Shown in pieces: positions 10,791 to 19,709 of a DNA stretch of 64,000 nt (positions are counted from its first letter, which is position 1; each line of letters begins with the position of its first letter). Below the pieces are notes generated by a model that saw only the letters and a list, made by a program, of their open reading frames with translations, searched no databases and had not been told where the DNA came from. Source of the DNA: Haliea sp. (GTDB lineage Bacteria > Pseudomonadota > Gammaproteobacteria > Pseudomonadales > Halieaceae); contig JADJAL010000028.1 in assembly GCA_016704305.1 (NCBI GenBank), positions 13,715 through 77,714 of the forward strand, written 5' to 3'. The position numbers and the translations under genes are program-made.

Positions 10791-11335
10791 TGCGTTCCGG
10801 TCTTCGATGAGGGGCGGATTTTAACTGTTTTTCTGCAAACCGCATACTCATCGCCTGCGCTATTTCACGTTTAGCGCGCCATCGGATACGGAGCTGCGGT
10901 CCATGCACGTGTTAAAGACGGAGCTTGAAAGACGCTTGCGCGAGAATTTGCGGCTTTGGCGGATGGCGACGACATGCCGCCCTCGCCGCGACTGAGCGCC
11001 GAGGGCATGATGGAGACCGTCGCACTGATGGTCGTCGCTACGCTCGATGATCTGGTGGCGGCGAGGGATTGGTGCTATCGCGCCGCGTTTGGGCACGGCA
11101 TCGGGGATGAATTAGGCGACGACTGGCAGGGGTTCTTTCGCTTTTCGCAGATACCCGCGATGGGCAGGCGCGCGCAGGTCATACCCAGCACCCGTGACAG
11201 AAGACGTGCGCGGTGACGTGCGCCTTGCGCCGGGTTCAGCTCGGGTCGCGCCACATGAACCAGGCCATAGAGCATTTCTTACCAACGACCTGCTGATGCC
11301 GGGCGACAAATCCTTGGCGCTCAGACAGGGCACGT
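10791..11335. other. Region without a recognised gene
   Basis: An open frame on the plus strand from 10956 to 11216 encodes MADGDDMPPSPRLSAEGMME and a hydrophobic, acidic continuation (DELGDDWQGFFRF). It resembles nothing I recognise and has no good ribosome binding site. The remaining sequence is GC-rich with chance frames on both strands. It is probably a fragment of a lost gene between the ANL gene and the IS5 relic. Confidence 0.4.
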
Positions 11336-11571
11336 TGCGACTGCTGGAGCACTCAAGGCAGGCAGGTTGGTTTGGTCAGAAAGCAGAAGCTACCTTTCGA
11401 CGAGCACTTCAGCGTAGATGGTACTTTGATTCAAGCCTGGGCGTTGCAAAAGAGCTACCGCCGCAGTCGTGACAACAGCGAGCCACCAGCTGGTAGCGGT
11501 CAAAACAGTGAAGCCAATTTCCACAGGGGAAGCCGTGGCAACGAGACACATGAATCAAGGACAGATGGCGA
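11336..11571 (+). mobile_element. IS5-family transposase fragment
   Basis: Two plus-strand frames contain RLLEHSRQAGW followed, after a frameshift near 11370, by FDEHFSVDGTLIQAWALQKS and GNETHESRTD. This block is typical of IS5-type transposases around the first catalytic Asp (VDGT). The fragment ends abruptly near 11571 at the junction with an IS6-type relic on the opposite strand, so one element was truncated by the other. Confidence 0.7.
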
Positions 11572-12041
11572 TGCGCAACGCCAAAACTCCTCAGCTTATC
11601 GGTAACGATCTTCCTAGGCTCGCCACCATATGAGCGCAGTAGACGCTTGAAGAATGACTTGGCTGCGGCCCCATCCCTCTTTGCCTGCAGGTACACATCG
11701 ACTAGTTCGCCGTCTTGGTCGACAGCCCGCCACAGGTAATGCTGCTTGCCGTTTATCTTCACAAAGACTTCATCGATGTAGAAGGTATCGCCATAGCCTC
11801 GGTGTTTTCGCTTAAGTCTCCGTGCGTACAGAGCACCGAACTTGATGCACCAGAGTCGGATCGATTCACGACTGACAGTGATGCCTCGTTCAGCCAGGAG
11901 GTCTTCAATATCCCGGTGGCTCAGATTGAATCGGTAGTAGAGCCAGACGGCGTAGGAAATAATGTCGGGTGGGAAGCGATGGCGCTTATAGGTATTAATG
12001 CACCGATCTTAGCAATTTCGGCCCATTAAGTTGGCAATACC
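11572..12041 (-). mobile_element. IS6-type element relic A
   Basis: An inverted end GGTATTGCCAACTTAATGGG (reading left from 12041) precedes a transposase frame, NTYKRHRFPPDIISYAVWLY through FYIDEVFVKINGKQHYLWR to GGEPRKIVTDKLRSFGVAH. This covers the helix-turn-helix and the first two catalytic Asp regions of IS6-family transposases. The expected ATG is an ATT at 11997-11999. The C-terminal third, with the catalytic Glu, is missing at the junction with the IS5 fragment near 11571. Confidence 0.75.
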
Positions 12042-12119
12042 TTAAGTACAGTTGCTCACGCGTTGCAAGTTCGAATGCTGTTTCTTTTGTGCGGATGGCG
12101 AGGAATTCTTTATAGATCG

Positions 12120-13107
12120 CTAGCTGGATAGTGTCCTGCGGCGACGGAATCTTAATGCTGCCAGGCCGAGGCCGACCAGGGTGATAATAGCTGGTTCCGG
12201 TACATCCACCGCCGAAATCTGGCCATTCTGGTTGAACACGGGTCGTCCCGTCGCCAGATCTGTCATTGTCCAGTCCGTGATGAGATCGTTATTGGCGTCA
12301 AACAGGTCTATGTTCGCCAGTTCGAAGGTATTGCTGCAGTTGGCAAATTTTGAGAATGAACCCCCTTGCGTAGTTTGGTTGGCATTGAGCGTCACGAAAG
12401 CGCTGGTCCAGTACATCAGGCTGATTGTCTGGTTCAGGGGCATGCCGCCGATGTCATATGTGTAGCCTGGGCCAAACCGGTTTAGCGGGTTGTTTGCCGA
12501 ATCAAACAGCGCATTGAAGTCGAGGTTGGTATTGGTGGTGGCGAGGAAAGCGAGCGGTCCGCTGGCGCAGTTGTTGAAAAGCCCGGGAAGATTGCACGTT
12601 GCCAAGTCATTGGTAGATTGGATCCCGGAAACATTCCAGTGGAAAATGGCACGGTCTGCCAGAGCTTGCGGTGAATAGAACGTCACCGAGGTGCGCGATC
12701 CGTAAGCACCAATTCCGTAATAACCATTGTCTCCCGCGGTATTGGACACATTCAGGCTGGCTGCATTGCGCGCAGTGAAAAAGCCGCCGGGGATGGTCGA
12801 GGCCGTGGCGTTGATGTTCGCGCCATTGACAGTGAATGCACTGCTCAGGGTTCAGGGGTGAGGGCGCGACAGTACTCCCGTACAGCGTGCCCTGGCCCAT
12901 AGCAGCGGTGAAGCCTCCGGATTCTGATGTGGCAGTGCCGAATGCGTAACTCTGGTAGTAGGCCGTGGTGCCGCCCGGATCGCCGAGACCGCCAGTGAAT
13001 ATGATGTCTGCAGTGGCGACGCCGGTGAAGAGGCAACCTGTGAGCAATACTCCGAGGATTGGGGTAAGTGGGGTAACATTACGCGGAGAATTTTTACGGC
13101 AGAACAT
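12120..13107 (-). pseudogene. PEP-CTERM protein, one frameshift
   Basis: Start ATG 13107 follows the ribosome binding site GAGGGT. A signal peptide (VLLTGCLFTGVATA) leads into a secreted beta-rich domain (DIIFTGGLGDPGGTTAYYQS). A frameshift near 12850 joins it to the second frame, which runs through NTAGDNGYYGIGAYGSRTSV to the C-terminal sorting signal VPEPAIITLVGLGLAALRF plus RRRR. The tripartite PEP-CTERM tail (motif, membrane segment, basic end) directs processing by an exosortase, normally EpsH/XrtA. That enzyme is not in this window; the exosortase next door is of the XrtH type. A sigma54-type promoter lies directly upstream. The surface or matrix role of such proteins is known in outline only. 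Confidence 0.75.
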
Positions 13108-13144
13108 GGTCGGACCCTCGAGAAAGTCATAACGATTCAGAGAG

Positions 13145-13161
13145 AGCAAATTTTATGCCAA
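13145..13161 (-). promoter_or_regulatory. Sigma54-type promoter for the PEP-CTERM gene
   Basis: On the minus strand the sequence is TTGGCATAAAATTTGCT, with GG and GC exactly 10 bases apart as required for the -24/-12 elements. The predicted start of transcription near 13134 leaves a short leader of about 27 bases with the GAGGGT site before ATG 13107. RpoN dependence of PEP-CTERM genes through PrsK/PrsR is known in other bacteria. Confidence 0.65.
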
Positions 13162-13456
13162 CCCAAAATTCCTATAAAAATCAATTGGTGGATTTTTCGG
13201 CGTAAAGAATGTTGTAAAAATTCCTGACGTCCACATCGCTGGACCAGGCTCAGTGTCGGAAAATACGCCGATGTAGCCGTGCAGGGACTCAGGTAAATTA
13301 CCTTCTTTCACCACACGGCGGCAGAGCAAACGTGTGCATGGCGAATTGCTAATTCATTCATAGGATCAATCAATAAGGGAATCAGGAGTGAGGGCAGTAC
13401 CACAAAATCCACCCCGCAAGGTAAGGTATTGACTATTTGCGCTAAACAGGATGTAG
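13162..13456. other. Intergenic region between divergent PEP-CTERM and midcut genes
   Basis: No coding frame of interest is seen. The region separates two divergent sigma54-type promoters and would be the place for enhancer-like binding sites of a response regulator. I see no convincing long palindrome in it. Confidence 0.4.
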
Positions 13457-13473
13457 TTGGCTCGCAAAGTGCA
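13457..13473 (+). promoter_or_regulatory. Sigma54-type promoter for the midcut-by-XrtH gene
   Basis: TTGGCTCGCAAAGTGCA has GG at 13459-13460 and GC at 13471-13472, again with 10 bases between. Transcription would begin near 13484, about 35 bases before ATG 13519. It resembles the -24/-12 consensus closely, with only the TTGC thymine replaced by G. Confidence 0.6.
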
Positions 13474-13518
13474 GCCGACACGAAAAGCTAACCTATAACA
13501 GTAAAGTAGAGGCATCCC

Positions 13519-14118
13519 ATGAAGAAGCTAGTCACTGGTTTGACGTTGAGCCTGGGCTGCGCCGCAAGAGCGCTCGCCGGGTCGCAAATTGGCGGGTTTT
13601 CCACCTTTCAGATAAGCTGGTCCAGTGGTGTTGTGGCCTCTGCGGTGCCGTCTCTGGGTACATACGGTATGCTGTTACTGGCGGCACTGCTGGCCCTCGT
13701 GGTGTTTAGATTTTCGCGTAGTCGGGGGGCGTTAGTGCGGGCGGTCGCCCCTCTCGTCACGTTCGGGCTCGCGGCCTCCTTTGCATTTATGACCGAGCGT
13801 CCTGTGGCGGGTGGTGGGGTTGGCCCAGTGGACGCCACTAGCTGTAATGGTTCGTCAACTTACACTGCCAACTTAACAAATCCACCCCCTTGCTTCGTCA
13901 ACACCTGTGGTGCGCCTGTCACCGTGTCATACACCTTTATCGACGGGGAACAAGCGGATACGACACCGATTACAGACGCGACCTGTACGCGCGATTACTT
14001 CTGTAGCGGAGAAGGGTCCTCTGCAATCGACGGTGCAATAATCCCCAGCGACGGGCTGTCCTATGCCACGGCTTACTGTCAAGAGATTTTCGATGGGCCG
14101 GAAGAGACGGATACGTAA
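13519..14118 (+). CDS. Midcut-by-XrtH family protein
   Basis: This protein of 199 residues is a probable substrate of exosortase H. A signal peptide (TLSLGCAARALA) is followed near residue 45 by the internal sorting-like block AVPSLGTYGMLLLAALLALV, then FRFSRSR. This is the motif, membrane segment and basic cluster usually found at a C-terminus, placed here mid-protein. A second membrane segment (PLVTFGLAASFAFM) and an extracytoplasmic Cys-rich tail with seven or so cysteines follow. That internal placement defines the midcut family and its pairing with XrtH. The xrtH gene lies 1.1 kb downstream. The frame is intact although xrtH itself is broken as written. Confidence 0.75.
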   Translation: MKKLVTGLTLSLGCAARALAGSQIGGFSTFQISWSSGVVASAVPSLGTYGMLLLAALLALVVFRFSRSRGALVRAVAPLVTFGLAASFAFMTERPVAGGGVGPVDATSCNGSSTYTANLTNPPPCFVNTCGAPVTVSYTFIDGEQADTTPITDATCTRDYFCSGEGSSAIDGAIIPSDGLSYATAYCQEIFDGPEETDT

Positions 14119-14233
14119 GCAGAATACAAATTCTGCGACCAAGGCATTTTTTAGAGAAGGGCATCATTGGAGATCCACAGCGTCAGCGTGGGGTGCATAA
14201 GGTAATCGATTTTCTGCGATACAGTTACCAGCC

Positions 14234-15031
14234 ATGATTGAAGCCGGCTCCGGGTTGCTTATTGATTTTACGGTGGTCACACTCGGCGCATTTACGGTCG
14301 GTATGTTTGTGGAAACGCTGTGGCCTGCCCGCGAATACGTAATATCGATTTCCCGCTGGCTGAATAACGGCGGGCTGGCGTTGCTAGCCTATGCCTGCAA
14401 CCACCTGTTAGGTACCTGGCTTGTGGTCCTTTTAATCACGGGTCTCGAGCCCCGGTCCTCACTGACTCTGCGCAATACACCTATATGGGTAGATGTGACC
14501 GTTACGTTTTTTGTGCTGGAACTGTCGCGCTATGCACTGCATATCGCGATGCACAAAGTTCCCTTCCTTTGGCGTTTCCACGCGGTACACCATGCTGACA
14601 ACGAGGTCGACGTATCGACTTCATACAGGCATCACCCCATTGAGGCAATTTTCAGCGCACTCCCCCTCACGGTGGTGGTGTGGATGTTGGCAAGCGGGCC
14701 ACAGGCTCTGGTCATTTACCGGACCTGGGATCTAATCATGGCTGTCTGGACCCATACCAATGTCGAAGTCCCGTCTTGCCTGGAGTGCTGGCTGCGCCGC
14801 GTGCTGGTAACCCCGGCATTTCATCGCACACACCACCTCGCGGATCGACGCTTCACCGACTCGAATTACGGCTCATCGCTACCCTGGTTCGATTATTTCT
14901 TTTCCACCTACCAGGCAACCACCGCAGAGCAGCAGAAATGTGCGCAAATCGGGCTGAAAACGCACACAGCCAACGAGCAGCGCTTGGACGGCATGCTGTG
15001 GGCCCCCCTCAGGCTGCGATTACGCGATTAG
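14234..15031 (+). CDS. Sterol desaturase / fatty acid hydroxylase family protein
   Basis: This is an integral membrane di-iron enzyme of 265 residues. Its histidine clusters are HIAMHKVPFLWRFHAVHH around residues 112-129 and FHRTHHLADRRF near residue 197, with an additional H near SYRHHP. These ligands place it among fatty acid hydroxylases and C-5 sterol desaturase-like proteins that hydroxylate or desaturate acyl or isoprenoid chains. Four or five hydrophobic segments precede and separate the clusters. It lies between the midcut substrate and xrtH on the same strand, so it may be co-transcribed with them. The substrate is unknown. Confidence 0.75.
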   Translation: MIEAGSGLLIDFTVVTLGAFTVGMFVETLWPAREYVISISRWLNNGGLALLAYACNHLLGTWLVVLLITGLEPRSSLTLRNTPIWVDVTVTFFVLELSRYALHIAMHKVPFLWRFHAVHHADNEVDVSTSYRHHPIEAIFSALPLTVVVWMLASGPQALVIYRTWDLIMAVWTHTNVEVPSCLECWLRRVLVTPAFHRTHHLADRRFTDSNYGSSLPWFDYFFSTYQATTAEQQKCAQIGLKTHTANEQRLDGMLWAPLRLRLRD

Positions 15032-15242
15032 CAAGTATAGGAACTCTAAACGCCCTAATCGACAGATTGCCGCCTTTTGCTCTTGGCAGTGGCGCTCGTA
15101 GTATGAACAAGAAGATCCCTGTCCGGCGAAAGCATGTTGCACCGACTCCAACTCAAAACTTCTGTATCTCATCACGGGCTATTCTCATATCAGGCCGGGG
15201 GCATGATAACATCCCAGACTTAATAGATCAGGAACGGTGCCA

Positions 15243-15744
15243 GTGGCGCGATTCGTCACAATTTTTTTGCTCACGCTGGTGAGCCTGTTCTATAGAGATG
15301 CTCTTGCCGGTGCAGGAGCATGTGATCACTCTTTACCACGGCGCTGGCACGCATCAGCGCAGCAATCATCTTGCCTTTGACAGCTCGGTGCTAGCGTATG
15401 GCAAGATTCTGCAACTCAAGGATACCGGCTTTGCGGTTTCCATCGAGGCCGGCTGTAATGGGGTAGAAGCTGCCATCGTTCTTACCGCAGCGATAGTCGC
15501 CTTCCCCGCCAGCTGGCGTGCGCGCTGTATCGCCATCGCTTTGGGTTTCCTGACGATTCAGGTGATGAACATCGCGCGGATCATCAGCCTGTTGTATCTG
15601 GGCAACTGGAACATGGATCTCTTCACCTGGATACATCTGTACCTATGGCCAGCACTGATCATGCTGGACGTGCTGATCGTGTTCGTCGTTTACCTGCGCT
15701 ACATTGCCAGTGATACAGCGCCAGCGCAGGCCGCAAATGGCTAG
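15243..15744 (+). pseudogene. xrtH: Exosortase H (XrtH), frameshifted N-terminal region
   Basis: This is a multi-pass membrane transpeptidase-like enzyme that recognises and cuts sorting signals. The catalytic Cys lies in EAGCNGVEAAIV, the Arg in NIARIISLLYLG and the His in WIHLYLWPALIMLD, all in the expected order. The frame from ATG 15298 yields 148 residues. The usual first membrane helix is found in another frame from GTG 15243 (VARFVTIFLLTLVSLF). Between 15335 and 15373 a compensating pair of indels hides FTTALARISAAIILPFDSS. At least three small indels therefore affect the N-terminal half, while the catalytic half is untouched. It may be dead or poorly sequenced. Confidence 0.75.
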
Positions 15745-16347
15745 TCACCCCCATATGCGGCAGTTCCTGCTGTTCGTTTTCGCGCTGCTGATTCCGTGCT
15801 TTTTGCTCTGGACGATGGCCAGCAACCTACTGGCGCTGCCGGCTGTTGGCATTGTAAATTTCGTTCTTACCCAGTGGTTTCCCGACGTAGTGCACGCCCT
15901 TTACATACAGGGTAACAATGTGCTGCTGATGACACAGTTTGGCGAAATGAACGGCCAGCCCGCGCCGCTGGCGGGCTCAGAGTACCGACTGGGCTTCGAG
16001 GTGAATACACGCATTCTTTCGTACTCGTTTCCTTCTACACTGCACTGCATTTCGCCACCCAGCGGAAGGATTACTTCAACAGCTATGTGTGGGGGCTGCT
16101 GGTGCTCTACCCGCTATTTGCAATTAGCCTGCTGTTGCTGTGTCTGAAGACGCTTATGGTCAGTTTGGGGCCGCTGTTTTTTGAACAGCCCGGCGTGTTC
16201 GTGCCCAATGTGAATGTGATTGGCCTGCTTTATCAGTTCAGCGTGCTCATCATCCCGACCCTGGCTCCGGCTATCGTCTGGTTGTGGCAGAGCAGGGATA
16301 CGCCCCTGTTGCGCGCGGCACTGGCGGGCGAAAGCTCGCAGTTATGA
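15737..16347 (+). pseudogene. Exosortase H-associated membrane protein, one frameshift
   Basis: ATG 15737 overlaps the xrtH stop codon; ATG 15755 (MRQFLLFVFALLIPCFLLW) is an alternative start. The protein has an N-terminal membrane helix, an extracytoplasmic stretch ending in FEVNTRILSYS and two more helices (GLLVLYPLFAISLLLLCL; LLYQFSVLIIPTLAPAIVWL). A frameshift near 16022-16030 separates the halves; the corrected junction reads SFYTALHFATQRKDYFNSYV. Proteins of this layout are regularly encoded directly after xrtH. Their function is unknown, perhaps assisting the exosortase. Confidence 0.65.
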
Positions 16348-16761
16348 TTCTTGTCCCGCAACTCCACCCGGCCTTGCTCGCTGACAGAGCATTGCACATC
16401 GAGCGAATCGACCCGCTATGGCGGCTTCATCTTGACAGGCGACTCCAGAAAATAGGTTTCCACGATCTTTGTGCCATGTACACAGCGGAGCAGGATAACG
16501 TTCGGCAGATTCTGGGGACACAGCAGTTGCCGTATGAATTATTGGAAGGACTCACCTTGGTCTGGGTCATGTGAAACCTGGCAAACGATCGGTACTGACA
16601 AGTTAACTTATTTTTGCTCAAAAAGTGGGGAGGCATGGCGAATGATTCTGTCTAATCGAGCCCAAAGTGGGGGCTGATGAAACATTTCTGGCTACTTGAA
16701 CCCGGTGAGTTAAGCGCCAGCCCATGACCTCGAGTTAACGTGTCAGCACCTCCATACCGGT
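16348..16761. other. Region with one unassigned small frame and an inverted-repeat arm
   Basis: A plus-strand frame from ATG 16344 to 16574 encodes MILVPQLHPALLADRALHIE and continues for 76 residues in total. I recognise no family and it has no clear ribosome binding site. The arm of a long inverted repeat lies at 16591-16651. The remaining bases to the stop of the DUF2959-like gene show nothing. Confidence 0.4.
16591..16651 (+). repeat. Left arm of a 61-bp inverted repeat (partner 26196-26256)
   Basis: Starting GGTACTGACAAGTTAACTTA, this arm matches the reverse complement of 26196-26256 at 56 of 61 positions. The outer 18 bases resemble the ends of the IS6-type relics in this window. The inner part corresponds to the ribosome binding site and first codons of the serine hydrolase at 26206, so this copy carries a detached duplicate of that gene start followed by a stop after 11 codons. 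Confidence 0.75.
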
Positions 16762-17395
16762 TTATTGCTGCGCGCTAGCGATGAAGGCATCAGACTGGCC
16801 GATACCACTGTTTATTTGCTGCACCAGAACCCCGATGTCGTCCGCCAGCGCATTCAGCACAGCCTTGCACGCGGCCAAGTCACCCGCATTCCGGGTTTTC
16901 CTGCAGCGCTTCAACTGCGGCATTGAAATCGGCCAACACTGGATCTGCCTGTCCCGCTGACTGTCGCAGGGTCTGCATCAGGCGCGTGTAGTTCTGCCAG
17001 GCCAGGGTCAATTTCGCCTGGCTGGCAGCTTTGAGGCGCGCATCGGTGTACACTGCGGCCTCTATCTGCCACTGCTGGAACAATGGATCGGCGACTTGTT
17101 GTACCGCATCGATAGACGTGCTCATCGCCACCGCAGCCTGGACGGCGTCGTCGTGTGCCGCAACCACGGCGGCAGACACCGCCTGAATATCTCCATAGTT
17201 GCAGCTGGGCAGTTGCAGCAGTTGCTCGTGCACCGCCTCGAATTGCGCCGCCGCCGCGCGCTGGGCGTCCCGGCTCTGTGCCACCTGCGCGACCAGTGGA
17301 TCCAGACTGGGATAGGCGGACTGCGCTGTTGGTTGCGGGCTCGACTGGCAGGCCAGCAGAAGCAGTGACAGCAATGACAATAATAGTTTTAGCAT
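16762..17395 (-). pseudogene. DUF2959-like lipoprotein, late frameshift
   Basis: ATG 17395 is preceded by GGAGGAAATTG, which makes it a better start than the upstream frame limit at 17437. A lipobox (LSLLLLACQSS) anchors an alpha-helical domain with AQSRDAQRAAAAQFEAVHEQ, ADPLFQQWQIEAAVY and LTLAWQNYTRLMQTLRQS. This is the DUF2959 pattern of coiled helices. The frame as written stops at 16880 after ENPECG. A single-base correction in CCCGG near 16893 continues it with NAGDLAACKAVLNALADDIG and ends DAFIASAQQ at the TAA 16762-16764, matching the family's usual C-terminus. Function is unknown; it would be a periplasm-facing lipoprotein. Confidence 0.65.
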
Positions 17396-17524
17396 CAATT
17401 TCCTCCGTGGTGGGCACGGATTAGTACCTGGTGCCATTGTAGTCAGCCCTCAGGCTCCGGGACAGGGTCCAGTATGGCCAGTATGGGGCCGATTTTGACT
17501 AGTAGCTCCTGTTTCTGGAGGGAG

Positions 17525-18056
17525 TGTAACTAAATCTGTGTAACTGCCTATTATTAGCCCATGTGATGGGTGAGGATAGGTAGCGTATGAACAAGAAAGA
17601 ACTACAGGCAATCGCGCAGGCGGCGACCAAGAATATCAGGACCGAGGCTGATCTCAACGAGTTCCGCCAAATGCTGACCAAGATCACGGTCGAGACGGCG
17701 CTGAACACAGAACTCGATGATCATCTGGGCTTTGCCCGGCATGAATCGTCTGGGTCGGGCAACAGCCGCAACGGTTATACCAGTAAGACCCTCCAGACCG
17801 AAGACGGCCAGTTTGAATTGAACACTCCGCGAGATCGGGCTGGCAGCTTCGCGCCCCAGTTGGTGAAGAAGCACCAGCGACGATTTACCTCCATGGATGA
17901 CAAAATCCACTTCCTGTACGCGCAGGGCATGACCACCCGCGAGATTGTCACTACTTTCAAGGAGATGTATGGCGCAGACGTCTCTCCTGCGCTGATCTCA
18001 AAAGTGACCGACGCGGTCATTGAGCAGGTGATCGAATGGCAGTCCTGGCCGCTGGA
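17525..18056 (+). mobile_element. IS256-family element, copy B, truncated by IS3
   Basis: From TGTAACTAAATC at 17525 to about 18054 this is a near-exact copy of 7769-8298, with only a few differences (for example at the codons for TDAVIEQ). The transposase starts at ATG 17587 and covers the first 156 residues, then runs into foreign sequence where the IS3 element begins (GGCTTTGCCCCGAGTTAG). Only the N-terminal domain remains. Confidence 0.85.
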
Positions 18057-18084
18057 TGGCTTTGCCCCGAGTTAGTGGACGGTT

Positions 18085-18951
18085 TCATATAGTCCGCTTG
18101 CTCGTTTCCTCGAACGCCGCAGGACTGATATTGCCCAGATATCCGTGGCGTCGTTTTCGATTGTAGAACACCTCAATGTATTCAAACACATCGGACTGTG
18201 CTTCGGCTCTGGTAATATAACTGACCCGGTTGACTCGCTCCCGTTTCAATACACCAAAGAAGCTCTCCACAACTGCATTGTCATAGCAGTTCCCTGACCC
18301 GCTCATGCTGGACCGCATGCCGTTCTGCTTTAGCTCAGCAAGCAATTCATCACTGGTATATTGCGGGCCGCGATCAGAATGATGAATAAGCCCTGCCGCT
18401 GGCTGGCGGCACCCTATGGCCATCCTCAAGGCATCAATGATTAGGTAACGGCTCATAGTGCGATCCATTGACCACCCCACGATCCTGCGTGAGTACAGGT
18501 CCATCACGATGGCCAGAAATAGCCAGCCCTGCGTGGTGTGGATGTAGGTAATGTCCGAGGCCCAGCGTTCGTTAGCCTGTGCAGCGTGGAAGTTCTGAGT
18601 GAGCAGGTTGGAAGATACCAGTTGGTCAGGGGTCCTGTTCGACTTGACCCGAAACCGGCGCTTGGGACAGCCTCTAAGTCCTGCCTCACGCATTAATCGG
18701 GCAACCCGGTTGCGACCCACCTTGAAGCCTTCATCGTGTAGATCGGCCCGTATCCTGGGGCTACCATACACGCTCTTACTATCGACATGCAGGCGGCGAA
18801 TGACACGGCTAAGCTCGCGATCGGTTTTTGCCCTCACGGACTCAGGACGAGATCGCCAAGCGAAGTACCCGCTCTTGGATACCTTGAGTACGCGACACAT
18901 CATGGCAACAGGATACTGATGTCGGCGGTGGTCAATGCACTGGAACCTCAT
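18085..18951 (-). CDS. IS3-family transposase OrfB
   Basis: The integrase core has 288 residues. An N-terminal HTH_21-like region (MCRVLKVSKSGYFAWRSRP, SVYGSPRIRADLHDEGFKVG) precedes the rve domain. The catalytic Asp residues are in WASDITYIHTTQGW and HHSDRGPQYTSDE, and the Glu is in NAVVESFFGVLKRE. Its ATG overlaps the orfA stop as ATGA, suggesting translational coupling; many IS3 members instead use a frameshift. The frame looks fully intact, but without complete orfA and ends its activity is doubtful. Confidence 0.9.
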   Translation of the reverse strand: MRFQCIDHRRHQYPVAMMCRVLKVSKSGYFAWRSRPESVRAKTDRELSRVIRRLHVDSKSVYGSPRIRADLHDEGFKVGRNRVARLMREAGLRGCPKRRFRVKSNRTPDQLVSSNLLTQNFHAAQANERWASDITYIHTTQGWLFLAIVMDLYSRRIVGWSMDRTMSRYLIIDALRMAIGCRQPAAGLIHHSDRGPQYTSDELLAELKQNGMRSSMSGSGNCYDNAVVESFFGVLKRERVNRVSYITRAEAQSDVFEYIEVFYNRKRRHGYLGNISPAAFEETSKRTI

Positions 18952-19097
18952 TTGGATTCCCTGGCAAAGAACACCGCCGCTTGCTTTAAAAAGTCGCGCT
19001 CCTGTGTAACTTTGGCCAGCTCGCGCTTGAGTTGTGTTACCTCATCATCGCGGCTTCGGCCCTGCCCCGGGAAAGCATCCTGGGCAGGAAATCAACT
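18948..19097 (-). pseudogene. IS3-family OrfA, C-terminal remnant
   Basis: The open frame upstream of orfB reads DAFPGQGRSRDDEVTQLKRE then LAKVTQERDFLKQAAVFFAR. This is the leucine-zipper tail of IS3 OrfA proteins. The helix-turn-helix and start are missing at the boundary with the thioesterase gene. Confidence 0.75.
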
Positions 19098-19112
19098 TGA
19101 GGAAACAGAGTA

Positions 19113-19517
19113 ATGCCATCACTGCAGCAACTACAGGACTTCGCCGATGCCAACCTCAAGCAGCTTGATATTCACGTAGAGTCACTGGGGGAACGAGAGG
19201 CCGTTTTCACCTGTGTTGTCGGCGCAGATGACATTGGGTACGGCAATGCGGTATCCGGCCCAGCCATTATGAAAATAGCTGACACGACATTTTATCTGTT
19301 GCTGCTGGCGGAACTGGGGTTTGATTCGGCGCTGGCAGCCAGCAGCCTCAACTTCAGCTTCCTGCGCAAGCCGCCGGGGGATCGAAATCTACGCTGTCAG
19401 TGCCGTCTGCTGAAGGTTGGCCGCCGCCTGATAGTTGGGGAGATGACTATGTATTCAGAGGGGGATGAGCGTCCTGCTGCCCAAGTAACGGGGACGTATA
19501 TCCCACTCGTGAGTTAG
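19113..19517 (+). CDS. PaaI-like hotdog-fold thioesterase
   Basis: This protein of 134 residues has the PaaI-type core: GNAVSGPAIMKIADTTFYLL, the central hotdog helix, then SSLNFSFLRKPPGDRNLRC and strands ending AAQVTGTYIPL. The family hydrolyses acyl-CoA thioesters. The usual catalytic Asp/Asn positions appear shifted to SGPAIMKIAD. GAGGAAACAGAGTAATG gives a good start. The truncated IS3 ends immediately upstream, so the native promoter may be lost. A nearly full-length domain suggests a functional enzyme. Confidence 0.75.
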   Translation: MPSLQQLQDFADANLKQLDIHVESLGEREAVFTCVVGADDIGYGNAVSGPAIMKIADTTFYLLLLAELGFDSALAASSLNFSFLRKPPGDRNLRCQCRLLKVGRRLIVGEMTMYSEGDERPAAQVTGTYIPLVS

Positions 19518-19657
19518 CACTCCCCCTCTGCCACAGAGTCCTCGCGGCAAATCCCGGGCAGGGCATGGGTAGCGTCTGCCTGGAAGATAAATCAATGTTA
19601 ATTACCCCTGCCCTCCCAATGACCACTGACCTAACCAAAAACCATTTGCCATCTTAG

Positions 19658-19673
19658 CTGTACATATATACAG
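19658..19673 (+). promoter_or_regulatory. LexA box upstream of yebG
   Basis: CTGTACATATATACAG is a perfect CTGT-N8-ACAG SOS box, 37 bases before the GTG at 19710. It overlaps the AT-rich region that would hold the -10 element, so LexA would block initiation. The site is of the E. coli and gammaproteobacterial type. Confidence 0.85.
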
Positions 19674-19709
19674 TATAAAGAAACCAATAACCCACGCATG
19701 AGGTGACCT

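Larger units (their letters stand above)
18057..19100 (-). mobile_element. IS3-family element lacking its 5' end
   Basis: The 3' terminus, CCCCGAGTTAGTGGACGG near 18066-18083, abuts the truncated IS256 copy. orfB is complete and only the last 50 codons of orfA remain, stopping next to the thioesterase gene at 19113. The 5' inverted repeat is absent, so the element cannot move by itself. Confidence 0.8.

Noticed and set aside
16344..16574. Small frame encoding 76 residues
   Set aside because: No family recognised and no good start signal; kept only as a note in the intergenic entry.
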